NCBI GenBank assembly: GCA_013398955.1
Contig: VWPU01011594.1
Span: forward strand, 1 to 64,000
Direction: 5' to 3'
Source: Callaeas wilsoni
Taxonomy: Eukaryota; Chordata; Aves; Passeriformes; Callaeidae
DNA length: 64,000 nucleotides
The notes beneath the pieces were generated by a model. It was not told the origin of the DNA. It worked only from the letters and a program-made list of their open reading frames with translations, and ran no database searches. Shown here piece by piece: positions 40,652-53,100 of this stretch. The translations under genes were made by a program, and so were the position numbers. Position 1 is the stretch's first letter. Each line of letters opens with the position of its first letter.

Positions 40652-40681
40652 AAAAAAAAAAAAAAAGCTGGTTTTTTTTTT
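40652..40681. repeat. Poly(A)-poly(T) inverted homopolymers
   Basis: Fifteen A residues (40652-40666), a 5-base GCTGG spacer and ten T residues (40672-40681). They can pair as a perfect short hairpin and lie about 40 bases from the 3' side of the CR1 fragment near exon 3. They may be the remains of two insertion tails, or simple slippage. Confidence 0.85.
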
Positions 40682-40721
40682 CCAATGACTGCGTTATATG
40701 AAAATACTTAGCAAAGGTTTC

Positions 40722-41106
40722 ATCTTGTGTGCTCTCACAATACTATGATGGATTGTCAGGACATCCCCAGGAATCACACTATGTGCCAAAGAGCGTTGTC
40801 CAAATGCTTCTTGAACTCTGTCAGGCTTGGTGCCGGTGAACCTGTTCCAACTCCCAACCACCCTCTGGGTGAAGAACCTTTTTCTAATATCCAATTTAAA
40901 CCTCCCCTGACTCATCTTCATGTCATTCCCTTGAGTCCTGTCACTGGTCACCAGAGAGATTGGTGCCTGGCCCTCCATGTCCCCCCACAAGGAAACTTTA
41001 GACCACAATGAGGTCTCCCTCAGTTTCCCATTCTCCAGGTTGAACAGACCAAGTGACCTCAGACACTCCCCATACGGCTTCCACTCAAGGCCCCTCACTG
41101 AACTGC
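40722..41106 (-). mobile_element. CR1 LINE fragment next to exon 3
   Basis: About 385 bases of CR1, reversed. The plus strand contains CTTGAACTCTGTCAGGCTTGG, GTGAAGAACCTTTTTCTAAT, CACTGGTCACCAGAGAGA and CAGACCAAGTGACCTCAG, all typical of complemented avian CR1 ORF2 3' sequence. The minus-strand frame reads FKLDIRKRFFTQRVVGSWNRF, with LGLFNLENGKL before it. The usual CR1 3' terminal repeat is not clear, and a short deletion removes part of the block before CTGTTCC. The element starts about 115 bases downstream of the exon 3 donor in transcription order, in the same orientation as PARD3B. Confidence 0.9.
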
Positions 41107-41216
41107 AAGGCAAACAACGGGATGCTAAAAAAAAAAGAGAAATCTTTAAATATATAAAATCAGATTACAGACATACACAGAAAAAGAAAAACAAAAGAAA
41201 AAACCATACAAGACAT

Positions 41217-41222
41217 ACATAC
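41217..41222 (-). promoter_or_regulatory. PARD3B: 5' splice site (donor) of PARD3B exon 3
   Basis: The minus-strand sequence reads CTGG then GTATGT. This is a good donor (purine at +3, G at +5, T at +6) and leaves one base of a glycine codon, which exon 4 completes in phase. Confidence 0.88.
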
Positions 41223-41391
41223 CCAGTTTTAGGGCAGAAGGAGTCACTTCAATCTCACCAATGGGCTGAAAGGCAGCCAGCTGAGTTGCTACCTCCGTCT
41301 CAAAGGAGTCTGGGCTATTTCTGTCTGTTAAATTGCCATTGGTGCCATCAGTCTTACGGGGAGTTTCTTGTTCGTCATAAACAGCAATCAG
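41223..41391 (-). CDS. PARD3B: PARD3B exon 3 (end of N-terminal domain and linker)
   Basis: This 169-nt exon encodes 56 codons plus one base and is open throughout. It begins LIAVYDEQE, matching the last beta strand of the PAR3 N-terminal (PB1-like, oligomerising) domain. It continues through a polar linker and ends in ETEVATQLAAFQPIG and EIEVTPSALKL, which are near-identical to mammalian PARD3B as I recall it. PARD3 diverges here (its equivalent contains [20 protein letters not shown]), so this is the B paralogue. On the minus strand it is preceded by a T-rich tract ending TTTTGATAG and followed by GTATGT. The exon starts in phase 0, at the same junction as in PARD3, and ends after the first base of a glycine codon. 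Relative to my memory of the human protein, one glycine of the PIGGEIEV stretch is absent. A 195-codon plus-strand frame across this exon is an antisense shadow. Confidence 0.93.
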
Positions 41392-41405
41392 CTATCAAAA
41401 CAAAA
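41392..41405 (-). promoter_or_regulatory. PARD3B: 3' splice site (acceptor) of PARD3B exon 3
   Basis: On the minus strand the intron ends with a T-rich run, TTTTGTTTTGATAG, directly before CTGATTGCTG of exon 3. AG occupies 41393-41392. The phase-0 junction falls exactly where the PARD3 exon with LVAVFDEQ begins, which supports this acceptor over nearby AGs. Confidence 0.88.
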
Positions 41406-41837
41406 GATAATGCAGTTTGTATATTTAAAGTATTTCCAAACTTCACTCTTTCTAAAAAAAGAATAAAACTTACACTTCCTTTAAAGTACAACAATAATGA
41501 TCTTATTTCAGAACAGCTGACAACAAACACACAGAATCCAGAAAGCACATACATTTGTGTTTAGATACATTGACTTCAATATGACTTAAGTATATGCTTC
41601 AGCACTGCCCTGTGCTGACACATATTTCTCAGAGCTAGCATGCTACCATTAGCGAGCATTTTACATTATTTCAAAACACTTAGAGATGAACATGTTTAAA
41701 AACACAGAACAGCATTTAATTCTTGGGGGTAGAGGGTGTTATTAGTCTAAAAAATTTTAGTGCTACTGATTGACATGCTGCACAAAGGTAACACAACCAC
41801 AGAAGCTGCACTGAGCAAGCAGATCCACATTTTATTT

Positions 41838-42075
41838 GTAAGAACGTAAGAACTACATTCCAAGGACAAGACACACCCAGCACAATGACAGAGCATGAGG
41901 CCTCCCTAGCTGTCCAGCCCGTGTCTCCATAAGGACGGAAGTTTCTCGGTCCAGCACAGCACACATACCCCGAGCACTCCTCTACCCAGCAGTATCTATC
42001 CCTTCCTCCCATCCTGCCCTGCAAGCCTGGACCAGCTACACTGTTTCTGAAATTGTCCTTCAGTCACTGGCTCTT
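41838..42075 (-). mobile_element. Possible second ancient CR1/L3-like fragment
   Basis: The plus strand reads TAAGAACGTAAGAACTACAT, then CAAGGACAAGACAC, and further on CTAGCTGTCCAGCCCGTGTCTCC. These recall, in order, the AAGAAC-TAAGAAC-GCCA, GGTCAGACC and CTAGCCCAG-TCTCC blocks of the same old LINE 3' end as at 32.7 kb. Similarity is weak outside those blocks, so this is a suggestion only. Confidence 0.35.
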
Positions 42076-44104
42076 CCAACGCTTCGGGCACACAGGAAAG
42101 CCAGGAGTAAGCAACGACAGGCTCCAAAGTCTGCTGTCCAAGGTCACACCAATGTGGACATGAAAATGATAAAAAACACCAGAAGAACTATTTTTTGCCT
42201 CTGTTAACCTGGCCTTTCACAAGGATCATCCTTTTGTCCCCTACTAATATAAAGTGATCAGACAGTGGTTATGCAGCCCCATCAAGAAGTGACTCACACA
42301 CATGTGGCTGGGTTAAATTGTATTAGAGTTCCAGAAAAACAGTTAAGCACGTTACAGATCTGGGAAAACAAACCAAAATATGATTAAAACAAAATAGAAG
42401 ACATGATGTTCTCAACCAACAGGACACTTGGCACCCCAGAGTCATCTCCAAAAGCAGAGGAGGTAAGAGCAGCAGTTCAAGTGTTTTCCCTACGCCACCA
42501 GCTGACATGACAGGTCTTGCGCCATTTAAATGGCAAACCCTTTGCCTAAGGTGCTCATTTCTTTTACTTTTTCTGAACTCCTTCAGATTACCCTAATGTT
42601 TTTCCCAGCTAATCGTGAGAAACACCACAACACACACAACTGGTTCAGCGGTGCCAAGATATACACAGAAACAAGTTTATAGGACTGATTTACTACTTTT
42701 TTTCTCTCTCCGTGTTATTTTCAGGTATGCATACACTCTTATAAAAATATTAGTACATCAAATCTCCTCTGACACTTCCAAGAAGTGTCAACAATTATAT
42801 AGTACGAAAAACAGTATACCGAAACAAACGTTTAAACAAACTCATTTGCCCAAGGGAAGAAATGAATGTATGAAGGAAAGGGAAGGAAAAATCCTGAAGT
42901 GCTTCTAAAAGGAAGAACCTGACATTTTCAGGTCTTCCACTCATTTATAATTTGGTTGCTAGAAATGTGTCAGCTCATATTTACCAAAGCACATTTCAGA
43001 GACACACAAAACCCTTTAAATAATTAGGCAGAAAACTTGCTCTCTTTTTCCATGGGGAGGCTGTTTCCTTTCCATGGCCATACAACCAAGTTTTTACAAC
43101 ACACAATTTGCTTTTTACTTGTCCAAAGCATATAGAAAAGATTAACTCCAGTAACAAGGACAATTCTCTTTGTAGCTTATTCCTGCATAACATGTAAAGT
43201 ACCCAAGTGTTCACACTGCATTCGTTATGTCCCAAAATTACATATAGCCAAAAAGGCTGACTGAGATCCAGACATGAACAGATCACAGCAAATTTCTCCA
43301 GTACCAAGAAGCAACAAAACAAAGCCCCCGTCCTACTGTATCTTTCATTTGTTTCTAAAATGACTATTCATGTTCCTGCTATTACGGAAGTTCATCCTGA
43401 TTCAATAAGTTCCATGAGCGTTGTACACCAAAAGGTTTGCTTTCTCAGTCTCACTTTTGCTGTGGAAATTTAATTTCTGCAAAAGAGGCTGTTACTAATG
43501 AAGAGGAAATTGGAGATTGTGCAGGACTGTGGCACTGAAAGCACTTTAGGTAATAGCAGGATACAAAGTTCATTTGAGCATCCACAATGTAGAATGGAAT
43601 AAATGGAACTCAGTTGTGATCTGACGGGAACAATTCAACTCCTCCACTAGACCAAGCTGAGTTTCCCCTTGGATTCATACCGTAGAAATCATATTAAATG
43701 CTATATTACTTCGGAATATTCTACGCTTACTGCTCCAGGATGTTGCAGAGGTGAAAAGTAGGAATTTGTTTTTAAAAAATTAGACAAAGTGATAGAAAAC
43801 ACCAGTAAGAACAGTTAAATAGATAGGTACAAGCACTACCTCAGTCTCAGAAACTTCCCAAACATGTAGTAGTATAAACCAGAAGGGCAAACTAGGACAA
43901 ACTGATGCTATAATTACCCCACTTTTATGTGCTTTCTGCAAGTATTTTCCACTGGCCACAGGCAGAGACCAGAGCAGCAGCCATGTACTAGAACATACTG
44001 TGGTTTCTAAGCACCACACCTTCCCTCAGTCCCCTGAAGTTCAAATGAACCTTGTGCAGAAATGATAATATAAAATTATTTAAACAGGCAAGTCAGGTCA
44101 CAGA

Positions 44105-44980
44105 GCCCCGACACTGAGATATGGCGCCTTACCTACCTGCCAGCCCAGAGAGGCCGACCACATCATGGCCGTGCCACAGCCATTTCCCTGCGTTCCCGGC
44201 AAGGCTGCTCCTGCTCCTCACCACGGTCACCTGCCACCTCCCCGGGCCGGTGACCACGTCCCCATGGCTCCTTTTGAAGGGCCCCTCAGCCAGGGACATG
44301 GGTGGGCGGGCGCTGCCCCTGAGGGCTGAGGGAGTCCCACATTCAAAGGCCCTGCCCTGCGCGGGGCCAAAGGCATCAGCGGTGCCCACCCCACCTGCGG
44401 ACGGCCCAGGTTAAAATAAAGTTTCGATTGCAATGACAATATCCTCATGTCACCAAGGGTCCCTAAAGCACCTGCCCTCGCACTGGGTGACACTGCCCAA
44501 GAGCTCAGGTTACAAGTCAAACACCTGCCTTGACACCTGCTCAGAAACGAGCTGGGTTCAGGAAGGCTGAGGGGCAGAAATCACGGCACCCGAGTACGGG
44601 TAAGGCCCCCGGATCTTCTCCTTGTAGGGACGGACTGCAAGTGATTCCACGCTTCTGTCAGCTCTGCACCTGGACGTACCTGCCACTCCCCCTCACCAGT
44701 CAAGAAGGTTCAGCAGATGGAGACACGCTGGCTCCTCTCCTCCCAACTCCTGCGGCACAAGCACAAGAAGAGAAGCCAACGCTACGCTCCCTCCCAATGT
44801 ACCCACACCAGCACTCCATTTGCACACTCGGAGCCGGAGCAGACAGGGCACAGTTGCAAGCCAACACCTGCGATACGGCCTGCCAAACAGCTGGAAGAAA
44901 ATTCCTCCGGAGCTGGACCGCATGGGCCCAACACCTGCCTGAAAACGGGAACCCTCTTACTGCTGACATTCTGTGAGTGA
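44105..44980 (+). other. GC-rich patch in intron 2
   Basis: About 870 bases are GC-rich within AT-rich DNA, with CpGs concentrated at about 44120-44410 (for example CCCCGGGCCGGTGACCACGT and GGGCGGGCGCTG). At least seven overlapping open frames of 76-148 codons occur on both strands, which points to compositional openness rather than one gene. The CpG frequency by eye is above the surroundings but below a strong island. I recognise neither a repeat nor a protein. An alternative internal promoter for PARD3B or for a non-coding RNA is conceivable but unsupported. Confidence 0.5.
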
Positions 44981-47900
44981 CTTCTGAGAGAAATCCACAG
45001 TTCCCTACACCCAGGCCCTATTTTGACAGATTGACGAAAAACAAAGAAAAATCTATTTCTTTACATTATGGAACACATCAGTAATTAAGTATCACGATCT
45101 GAACTCACATTTTTTACAGTGTGGAAAGGAGATGCTACAGTACTGCCTGTGGAGATAGCAAAGATATGATGCCTTTTCTCCCCAGTGAAATAAACAGCCA
45201 TTTGTTTTCTAAAATGTTTATTTGGGAGAGAACTCCTCAGGACCACAGTTGCAGCAGCATCTTACCAGCAGCTATTCTAACACAAATACACTGCTAATCA
45301 ATCAAGGTATTACAAATATCTGCTTCAGCCTTTTAAAGGGAATTAATACAATTAAGGTTATGTAAATTAACTACTCAAAAATAATTCTTATAATTGACTT
45401 TTCATTTCCAATATGGAAAATTCTTTAATTGGAACAGACTGCCAAAATCTTCTGATTGAAAAGAAATTCAGGACGCATTAAGAAATCCCCACAAACATAT
45501 CAATAAAACAACATCACTGCTTGCAACACTAGTTTATTCTTTACCAGTTCAATATTTACAAATATTGAGAATTCAGTAGGTCAGCTGACTGGGGTTTTCT
45601 TAACACATCAAGATATTACTGTAGACATTTGTAAACCGTGTAATTTGTACAATTGTGTACACTTGCTGTAGTCAGACATCTTTTGTAAAGGTTATTTAAT
45701 GAACATGAATATTTATTGTGAAAGATATATATGTATTTCTATATAGATGAATTGGTTCTACAATCATTACTATTATTGCAATAGCTATTAACATCCTACC
45801 AGTTACATACAAAAGCAAATTATATTATCAAAATTTAGTACTTTTCCACCATTTTTGATTACTAAACTATCTCTACCAATATTGACATAGTCACAACACA
45901 AGGCAGCAATAACAAAAACTTCCATTTTATTACCATTGGTGGTAGTATCTTATCACAAGGCACCATAATACAGGCAAATTTTACCTTTGTACGCTGCCCT
46001 ATGGCACAGTTCTTCCAATACTTTACTGATACTTCAATCGCAAAGCTTGCAGAAATGTAAAACAAGATTATGGACAAATTATGTCACTCCATTCCCAAAC
46101 ACACTCATTCGATTAAGATCAAGCAAAGGGCAAAGGGCACGAACTGCAGCTGTGCCTCCCTGGGCACTGAGAGAGACACCACGCACACATGAGGCAGCAA
46201 AAGAAGTCCTTCAAATTAATATTGTAACAGTTTTGTTTCAGTCCTCGCTAATTAGGCTCAGTTAAACATAAACAACTTCATGGAGTTTCAAAATTCTAAA
46301 GAAAAACATACTCACCTTTGAACAAATAGCAGTGATTTAAGGCACTTGTTTGTTAAGTCAGAAACAGCTGACTTTACACTGCCCTATACACCATTTTAAA
46401 TAAAAGGTTTTGTAATTATTTCTCTTCAAACTACACTTTTGACAACTAGATTATTGTTAATGAGGTTAAAACCTGTATATTTTACTAGCTTTTCTGTACT
46501 GAATTAGAAAATAGACACTACTACTTCCCTTCTGACCCCCACACACCAGGCATGTACACGAAGTACTAAGGAAAAAATGGCAAAATACAAGCTTGTTTGC
46601 AATTAAATTAATCAGCTTTCAATTACTGTCAGGATAAAATCACTAAGAGAAGTTCTCAGTCATAGGCTAGCATTGGTACATGATTGAAAAGACACAATTT
46701 TCAACAGCTGAAATTATACATTCAAAACCGCAAAAAGCAATTAAATGCTCAACTTCTATTAAATTTTTCATTCAAGTTGGATGTGAATTTTTCCTCTGAA
46801 TTTTTTTTTCCACATTCACTTTATCTAGAGTCTTCTCTCACTTAGGGACAACTGGAGGCAGTAAAATTGTAGGTTTATTCCAGACATGTTTGTTTCCTGT
46901 TCAGGTACTCTCTGTCCATGATTTCAAATGCCCATTTAGGAAAAAAGACTTTTTTAAACCATATCTTTACTTCTGATGGCCAGTGCTCCTGTGGGAGTGG
47001 TAAACAGTTGTTCATAAAATAATGAGGCAAAAAAATTCTCCCTCTTCTGGGTCCATTAGTGAAAGACTTTTCACAGAAAGCACCTGACTTGTAACAAAGA
47101 GCTGCCAGGAGGAGTGAACCAAAAGCTCGGCGACTATTTCATTGACATTCACGACATAAGGAGAAGTGATGGCTTAAGTGACAGCAGAAACTGATGTTCA
47201 CCACAGGAGCACCTTACCTTGTTCTCTGGTCCCTCAGTCTGGGATCTGTAGCACTAATCTTGCATTTATGCCTACGTACACATAACAAAGAGATACAAAG
47301 ATACGCAGTGTCTCTATATGTGACACACCGATACCAGAACACAGTAGTGTTCAAAATAACGTTTAAAAATCATTTAAAAAATCAGAACTTCAATGAGTTC
47401 TACTTTTAACTCATGCCCACGAAGGGACAAGAAGACCTTACATCGAGGCAAGAAGACTGAGAGTAGTGTACCATATGCTGAACCAAAAAAAAAAATCTTT
47501 ACAAAGACACTGTGAAAGTTGCTTCAGAACTCCACAAACCAATTAATGTAAAATCAGATTTTATGTATTACTCATGAAAGAATCCTGTTAAAATGGTTAA
47601 AAGATGAAAGACTAGTAACAGTGCAACATAGAACTAAGGTAATTAGGGTACCTCAAAATGGATGAAAGCTTTATTTAATTTTTCAATTTAAAACTTTCCT
47701 GGAGCTCTACAACCTTTCTTCAATATTCTTTCAAGGTATTCTTCTGGTATATACTGATGAGCATTTGAAACGGTATTCTTGCATAATCGTACGCCTTGGA
47801 ATTCCTTAAACTTAAAATAAAGGCTGTCAAGGAAAAATACCAATATACACACCATATGGCAAGCCTTCCTTCACACCTACATATGAAAACAAATTACAGA

Positions 47901-49657
47901 TATATTACATGAAAGCTATGGTGATTAGCTCATCTTGTTTACCTACATGCCAAAACGACATACATCAAAGTATCTTCCCAAAGACCACCTGACACTTTTC
48001 CTATCCTTGTTACTCAGATTTTTTTGGTACTGTCCAAAAGCAGCCAAGAACAGAATCCTACTGCACACATACAAACACTGGTAGCCTCTGCTCTGGAAAG
48101 TTTCCAAGAATACAAGGAAAATATTAAAGAGGAAGAGAAGCAGCATGCCTAGCAGCTGCCAGGCCCAGCTCAAGATCCAGCTCTTTCAGGAAGAAGGGAA
48201 AGGAGTTTTTGAAAGGTCATGAAAAAAAAAATTACCTGATTGATAAGCCCTTATATAATTCTTCTTCCTGTCCAACCTATTCCTCTGTGGGCACACGTGA
48301 CTGTACTTCAAACAATGCAGCTGATTGGGTACTTAACATTGATATTTGTGATAAAGTTTGATGAGCCCTTCAAGCGTGACTGAGATGTAATTTTTTAAGC
48401 CACTTAGTAACTACTTGAGAGCTGTTATGGAGATCCATAGTACAATACAGACATTCCTTGAGGGTTGACTTCGGGTAGCTTCCCTGGCAGATATAAATGC
48501 TAGTGCTAAAATGTCAAGGATTTATAATTATGATGGCGGATGCATAAAACACATAAAACAAGCCTTATTAGGGTTGATTGAAGTAAATATACCAAAGGAC
48601 ATTTCTCCTTTCTTCTGTAAAAGATTCATGTTCAGTGCTATTTGTAGCCTGTCACACTCATTATGTTTTCATGTGAAATAGCTTCTGAGTTTTGCTAGAT
48701 AACAAATGCCCTTTGCTTTTATTCTTCCTCTATCCAAGTGAAAAAAACAAATTGAAGACGGACTCTGGAATGCAAGACTGATTATTTACTTTCTGCTTAA
48801 CTTGAAACTGAGTACTTCCACCTATATGGACTTTACAGAAGATGAGCTAATCTTGGAGAGTCCATTTAAAATGGCACTATAAAAATGCAGATAATTAATA
48901 CCAAAGACTGCATTATTTACTAGAACCATACCTGTCAAATGCACTTATTGGAATCACTCACTGAAAAGGAAAAATTTAGTGTGCCATGAAATAAGACAGT
49001 CTATACTTAGAAATGAAAGTGACATCTTAGTTACTATATTGTGACTAAGCAGAAATAAATGTTCACTCTCATAATACGAATTACAGCAACTTCATAATAT
49101 GAATTTTACCTTAGAATATTATTTCAACGCTAAATTAACTACGTAGTTACACAACGCCACAAACCTCACCTGACAGAACAAGCATCTTTATTGAGAGAGA
49201 ACCCATAGTAACCCTAGATACTCTGAGCCACACATGGTCAAGTGAGGCAGAGGGGTGGAAAGCCAAATGAGGAGAGCTCAAGCTGCTCCCAGCTCCTACT
49301 GCAGCACAGGCATTCCCACTCCTACTTTTAGCAGGCACCTTGCTTGGCATTCAGCAGACTTCTCCAGCATCAACCTCTTTTTGCACCTTTCCAGATGCTT
49401 TTCAAGTCCTGAGCTGGCTTCGAACAACCTTTGGATTATATAGGCATGTGAAAAACTTCAGAAATTTAAACCAAAGTAAACTGTGGTGAAGAGACATTAT
49501 GCCACTTCAACTAAGACCAGAGGGCGTAACTGAAATTTTTAGGAATTTGCATGGATCTTAATACTCTAGGCAATGATTTATGATGTTAAAAACCAATTAG
49601 TATTCAGCACTTCAACCTTCATATATTTTCCAGATTCCAATTTAATGAGTAGGGCCC

Positions 49658-50165
49658 AAAGAACAATTTAGGTTGGAAGGGATCTCTGGACATCACTGGT
49701 ACACTCTTTCACTCAAAGTAGGGCCACACTGGCACTTGGCTCAAACTTAAAGTCCACTCTGCTTGCTCAGAGTCAAATCAATTTTTGCGCCACACCAAGG
49801 ATGAATATTTCACAAGTCTCTGGGCATCTGTATCAGTGCTTGACCACCCTTGTAGTGCAAACAAAAAGTCTCTCCTATCTTAACATAATCTTCCTTATGA
49901 CCATTTAATGTCCATTACCTGAAAGGCTGTAGTCTCCTCTATGCTCTCTCTTATCCTATGCAGTTCACTTACCCTTTCTCCCCAAGTCTCATGTTCAGTC
50001 CCTGATTTTGCTGGTGATCCTGTGCTGAGCTAGCTTCAAATATGTCAACGTCTTTCTTGCACCAAAGGAGACCAAAACCAGATACAACAGTCCAGCTCTG
50101 GTCTCACAAGTGCCAAACAGATTGAATTGCCTCCCTTAGCTACTGTCCTGAGTGTGTATTTAGCT
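49658..50165 (-). mobile_element. Divergent CR1 LINE fragment
   Basis: About 500 bases resemble complemented CR1 but are more diverged. The low-coordinate side reads TTAGGTTGGAAGGGATCTCTGGACATCA, the usual CR1 3' UTR block. Later pieces include TGCTTGACCACCCTTGTAGTG, GCAAACAAAAAGTCTCTCCT, a TTGCTGGTGATCCTGTGCTGAG block, and CCAAAACCAGATACAACAG followed by TCCAGCTCTGGTCTCACAAG. Several insertions and deletions interrupt any frame. The 5' limit is approximate. Confidence 0.8.
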
Positions 50166-53100
50166 TAGATGCTAACCATTCTTAGATGTAAACCTGAGAC
50201 AAACCTAGAACAACTTCTACCGAGTCATTCTTTCTTATTTTCTCACTGATTTGACAATATGCATCATGTGCAGAAATGTTCTTGCTTTAGTCCCAATTAC
50301 TCAATGACAGCATATGAATTAGCTGTTTGTTTGGTTTAAACAGCTTTGATCTTTTTAGAGGACATTACAGGATGGGGCAATGTAACTTTGGAAGTAGAAA
50401 AAAAAAAAGGCAGCACAAAAAATGCTAGAACTGTAAAACCCATCAGAAAGTGTAAAACCATCTGTACAGCATAGCACACACAACAACTTCCATTAGTACA
50501 GACAGGCTTGATAAATCTTGGGATGTTGCCACACGTCATGCAGTTCTCACACTGTGTTTCTGTCTGTGCAGAAAAACATTTCAGTATTTACAACTGCCAA
50601 GAGTCCTATTCCTACTGATGCCTTGCTTAGTGAGACTGCATTATTTGCCCTGTCTCTGACAGTTTATATGTCAGGCTCTAGAAAGGCAAAAGTAAGCTTA
50701 CAAAACTGGTTGTCACCTTGATGAGGAAAGGTCTGTCCCTAATGATAAACTAATGCTATCAGTCTCTCCTAGTTTGTTATTAATTCTGTCAATACACAGT
50801 ATTCCTAGGCAGTTTCTAGTGCATTATAATAAAGTATGCACAGCCCTTTGAAAAAAAACAGAAAATAAATACTTTTTGCCTTTTACATAGTGACCTCATT
50901 TGCAGAAGCATCATGACCCTATATGCTTCAGTAGTAGAAGTCAGCTGACCTTGACCTCTAGCAATCATGTCTCTAAAAAACGCCCCTAAACATCATGATG
51001 CTCTTATGCATAAAATTTGACACAGAGGAACATGAGGAGACGGGAGAGATGTTTAAAAGAAATGCAACAGAAGTATCACCAAATTCCTCAGAATATATTT
51101 AGTAATTGGCTAGTTCACATGAACTGTTTCACCATACTCATTAACAGAAGACTACAAAGTCAATCATTGTCACTCACAGAAGAACTGTGCTTTCTTTTTC
51201 TTTTTTAAAGACAAACCAGTTTATGAAGTCTATAGCAACTGAAGAAGAAACCCATAAAGTTATGCTGTCTCAGAAGATCAGTAACAGGCAAAATTGTGAA
51301 ATATTCAGGAACTTTAGAAGCAGCGCAATGGTTCCAAATACAAATACATATTCCCAAATGAACTACCAGAACAGAAGGGCTAGAAAAAAATTATTTTGAC
51401 TTGACACTGTAATGCACCATTACTGTGAAAACAATGAAACTAAAAGTAACATTTCTAGAGACAGTCACATCCCTGGCAATAACAAAAAACCCTTCAGTAA
51501 GAATTACTCATTTCAGCAATCAGTTCATAACAGACATCCTACTGCTGCCTTGCTCATTATAGTCCTTAAAAGAATGATCTACATATTATAAATTTCAGTC
51601 ATCTTTTTACCCTAACATTAGCCGCCCACAGCATAATTTCAGAGATAAGTTTCTTAATTTCTTAGTAAACAAATTAAATGTTGACATCGTGTCCAAGATC
51701 CACAGCAAAATTAAGCATCCTTTTAAGGTTTTCTGAGAGTTAAAATTCCGAATTCAACTGAGCAAAATGGTATTTCCAAAGTTGGTAGCAGCTATATATG
51801 TACACATGTGCTAGGCACACCTTGGACATGAATGTGTTTGCAAGAAGACATCACATAAATACCCTTCTGCTACCCATGCAGTTATCCTTGTTATTAATAT
51901 ATGAACACACCCTATTAAAAGATAATGCACATGAAAAAAAAAAAAACACTAAAAAAATTACAGTAGTAGTAATGTCCTTGTCCGTCCACAACAGGATAGG
52001 ATCCAAAAGGTAAAACCAAAGCATATTTTCTGCAAGTGCTATCGTAATTGCTCATTGGATGGATTTTGACGCAAACTTATTTTCTAAGGCTGAACTTCAA
52101 TACCCTATTAAGTACAGTGTTGAACATTTACTTGATGCAAAGTTTTGTGTAACATTTAGCTATAAAAACGTGGACTGCAAGCCTAACTTCTGAGCAATGA
52201 TTAAAATTATCTTAACATTTCTTGAGGAGACTATTTTCTGCAAGAAAAACCTTGAAAGAAAAGGAAACTTGTTTGTTGTACTGAATATACTGCAATATAC
52301 TAGTACTGTTTCTTACCTACCTTAATTAAACTAAAATTTTTATTAGATAACAAAAAACACTGCAGAATATACTTAGCCAAGATATTGAATTCAATTAACA
52401 GACTCCTATCACTCTGAAATACTGGTTCAATGTGATCCAAAGCTTTCTTTTTTGGGAAAAAATAATCTTCATGCTTAGGGCATCGTTTAATTTTGATTAC
52501 AGTAGTTTGAATATTCTGCAAAACAGTGATATGTCTTGGGAATAAATGACTTCAGACCATTCAGATCATTACTCAGAAATTTCAAACGTGATTTTTCAGA
52601 GAGAGGCTTGTTCATCCATTTTCCACTCCTCATTACAAATGATTAAATTATATTCAAAAAGCAAAGCACTTCTATATAAAAACCCTCAAAGTGAATGATA
52701 TACCAGGCTCCACTTTCAAAAGTAAGCTAAACTACTTAATAAACAACACAATGGGAAAGGCATAAAATACTTTCAGCTAATAGAAAATTCTTGAACATCA
52801 CAAAGAGTCATCAAAACTGAAGGCAAACAACTAGCTCAGTGTTTTAGGCACTTCCACAAAAGTGATCACGGCCATTTCCTGACCCATCCATGCTGAGGTC
52901 TCACCAGACGCTGTAACAAAGAACTCATGTTTTTGCATCTTTACTGCTACTACTTGAAAGAATTCACAGCAGAACCACATTTGCCTTCCTCACTGCCACA
53001 TCACCTTGTTACCCAGAATTACTGAAAGGGTCTGAAATACATGAACATTCAATTTGTCAGAAAAAGCTAACAATATTGATTCAGTTCTTTGTCAATTTTT

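Larger units (their letters stand above)
25305..41222 (-). other. PARD3B: PARD3B intron 3 (complete)
   Basis: The intron between exons 3 and 4 is 15,918 nt and is bounded by GTATGT and TTGTAG on the minus strand. It is phase 1, splitting a glycine codon. A CR1 fragment lies about 115 nt inside its 5' end, and an older CR1/L3-like relic sits at 32.7-33.1 kb. Otherwise it holds homopolymer runs and AT-rich DNA with no coding signal I can support. The pyrimidine-rich stretch at about 27.62-27.96 kb (plus strand) has several overlapping open frames that look like compositional chance. Confidence 0.85.

Noticed and set aside
40977..41564. 195-codon plus-strand frame, the longest in the window
   Set aside because: It lies antisense to CR1 sequence and to PARD3B exon 3. 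Its composition is a reverse complement artefact and no domain is recognisable.
44530..44976. 148-codon plus-strand frame in the GC-rich patch
   Set aside because: Several competing frames are open on both strands, so openness reflects composition. No recognisable family.
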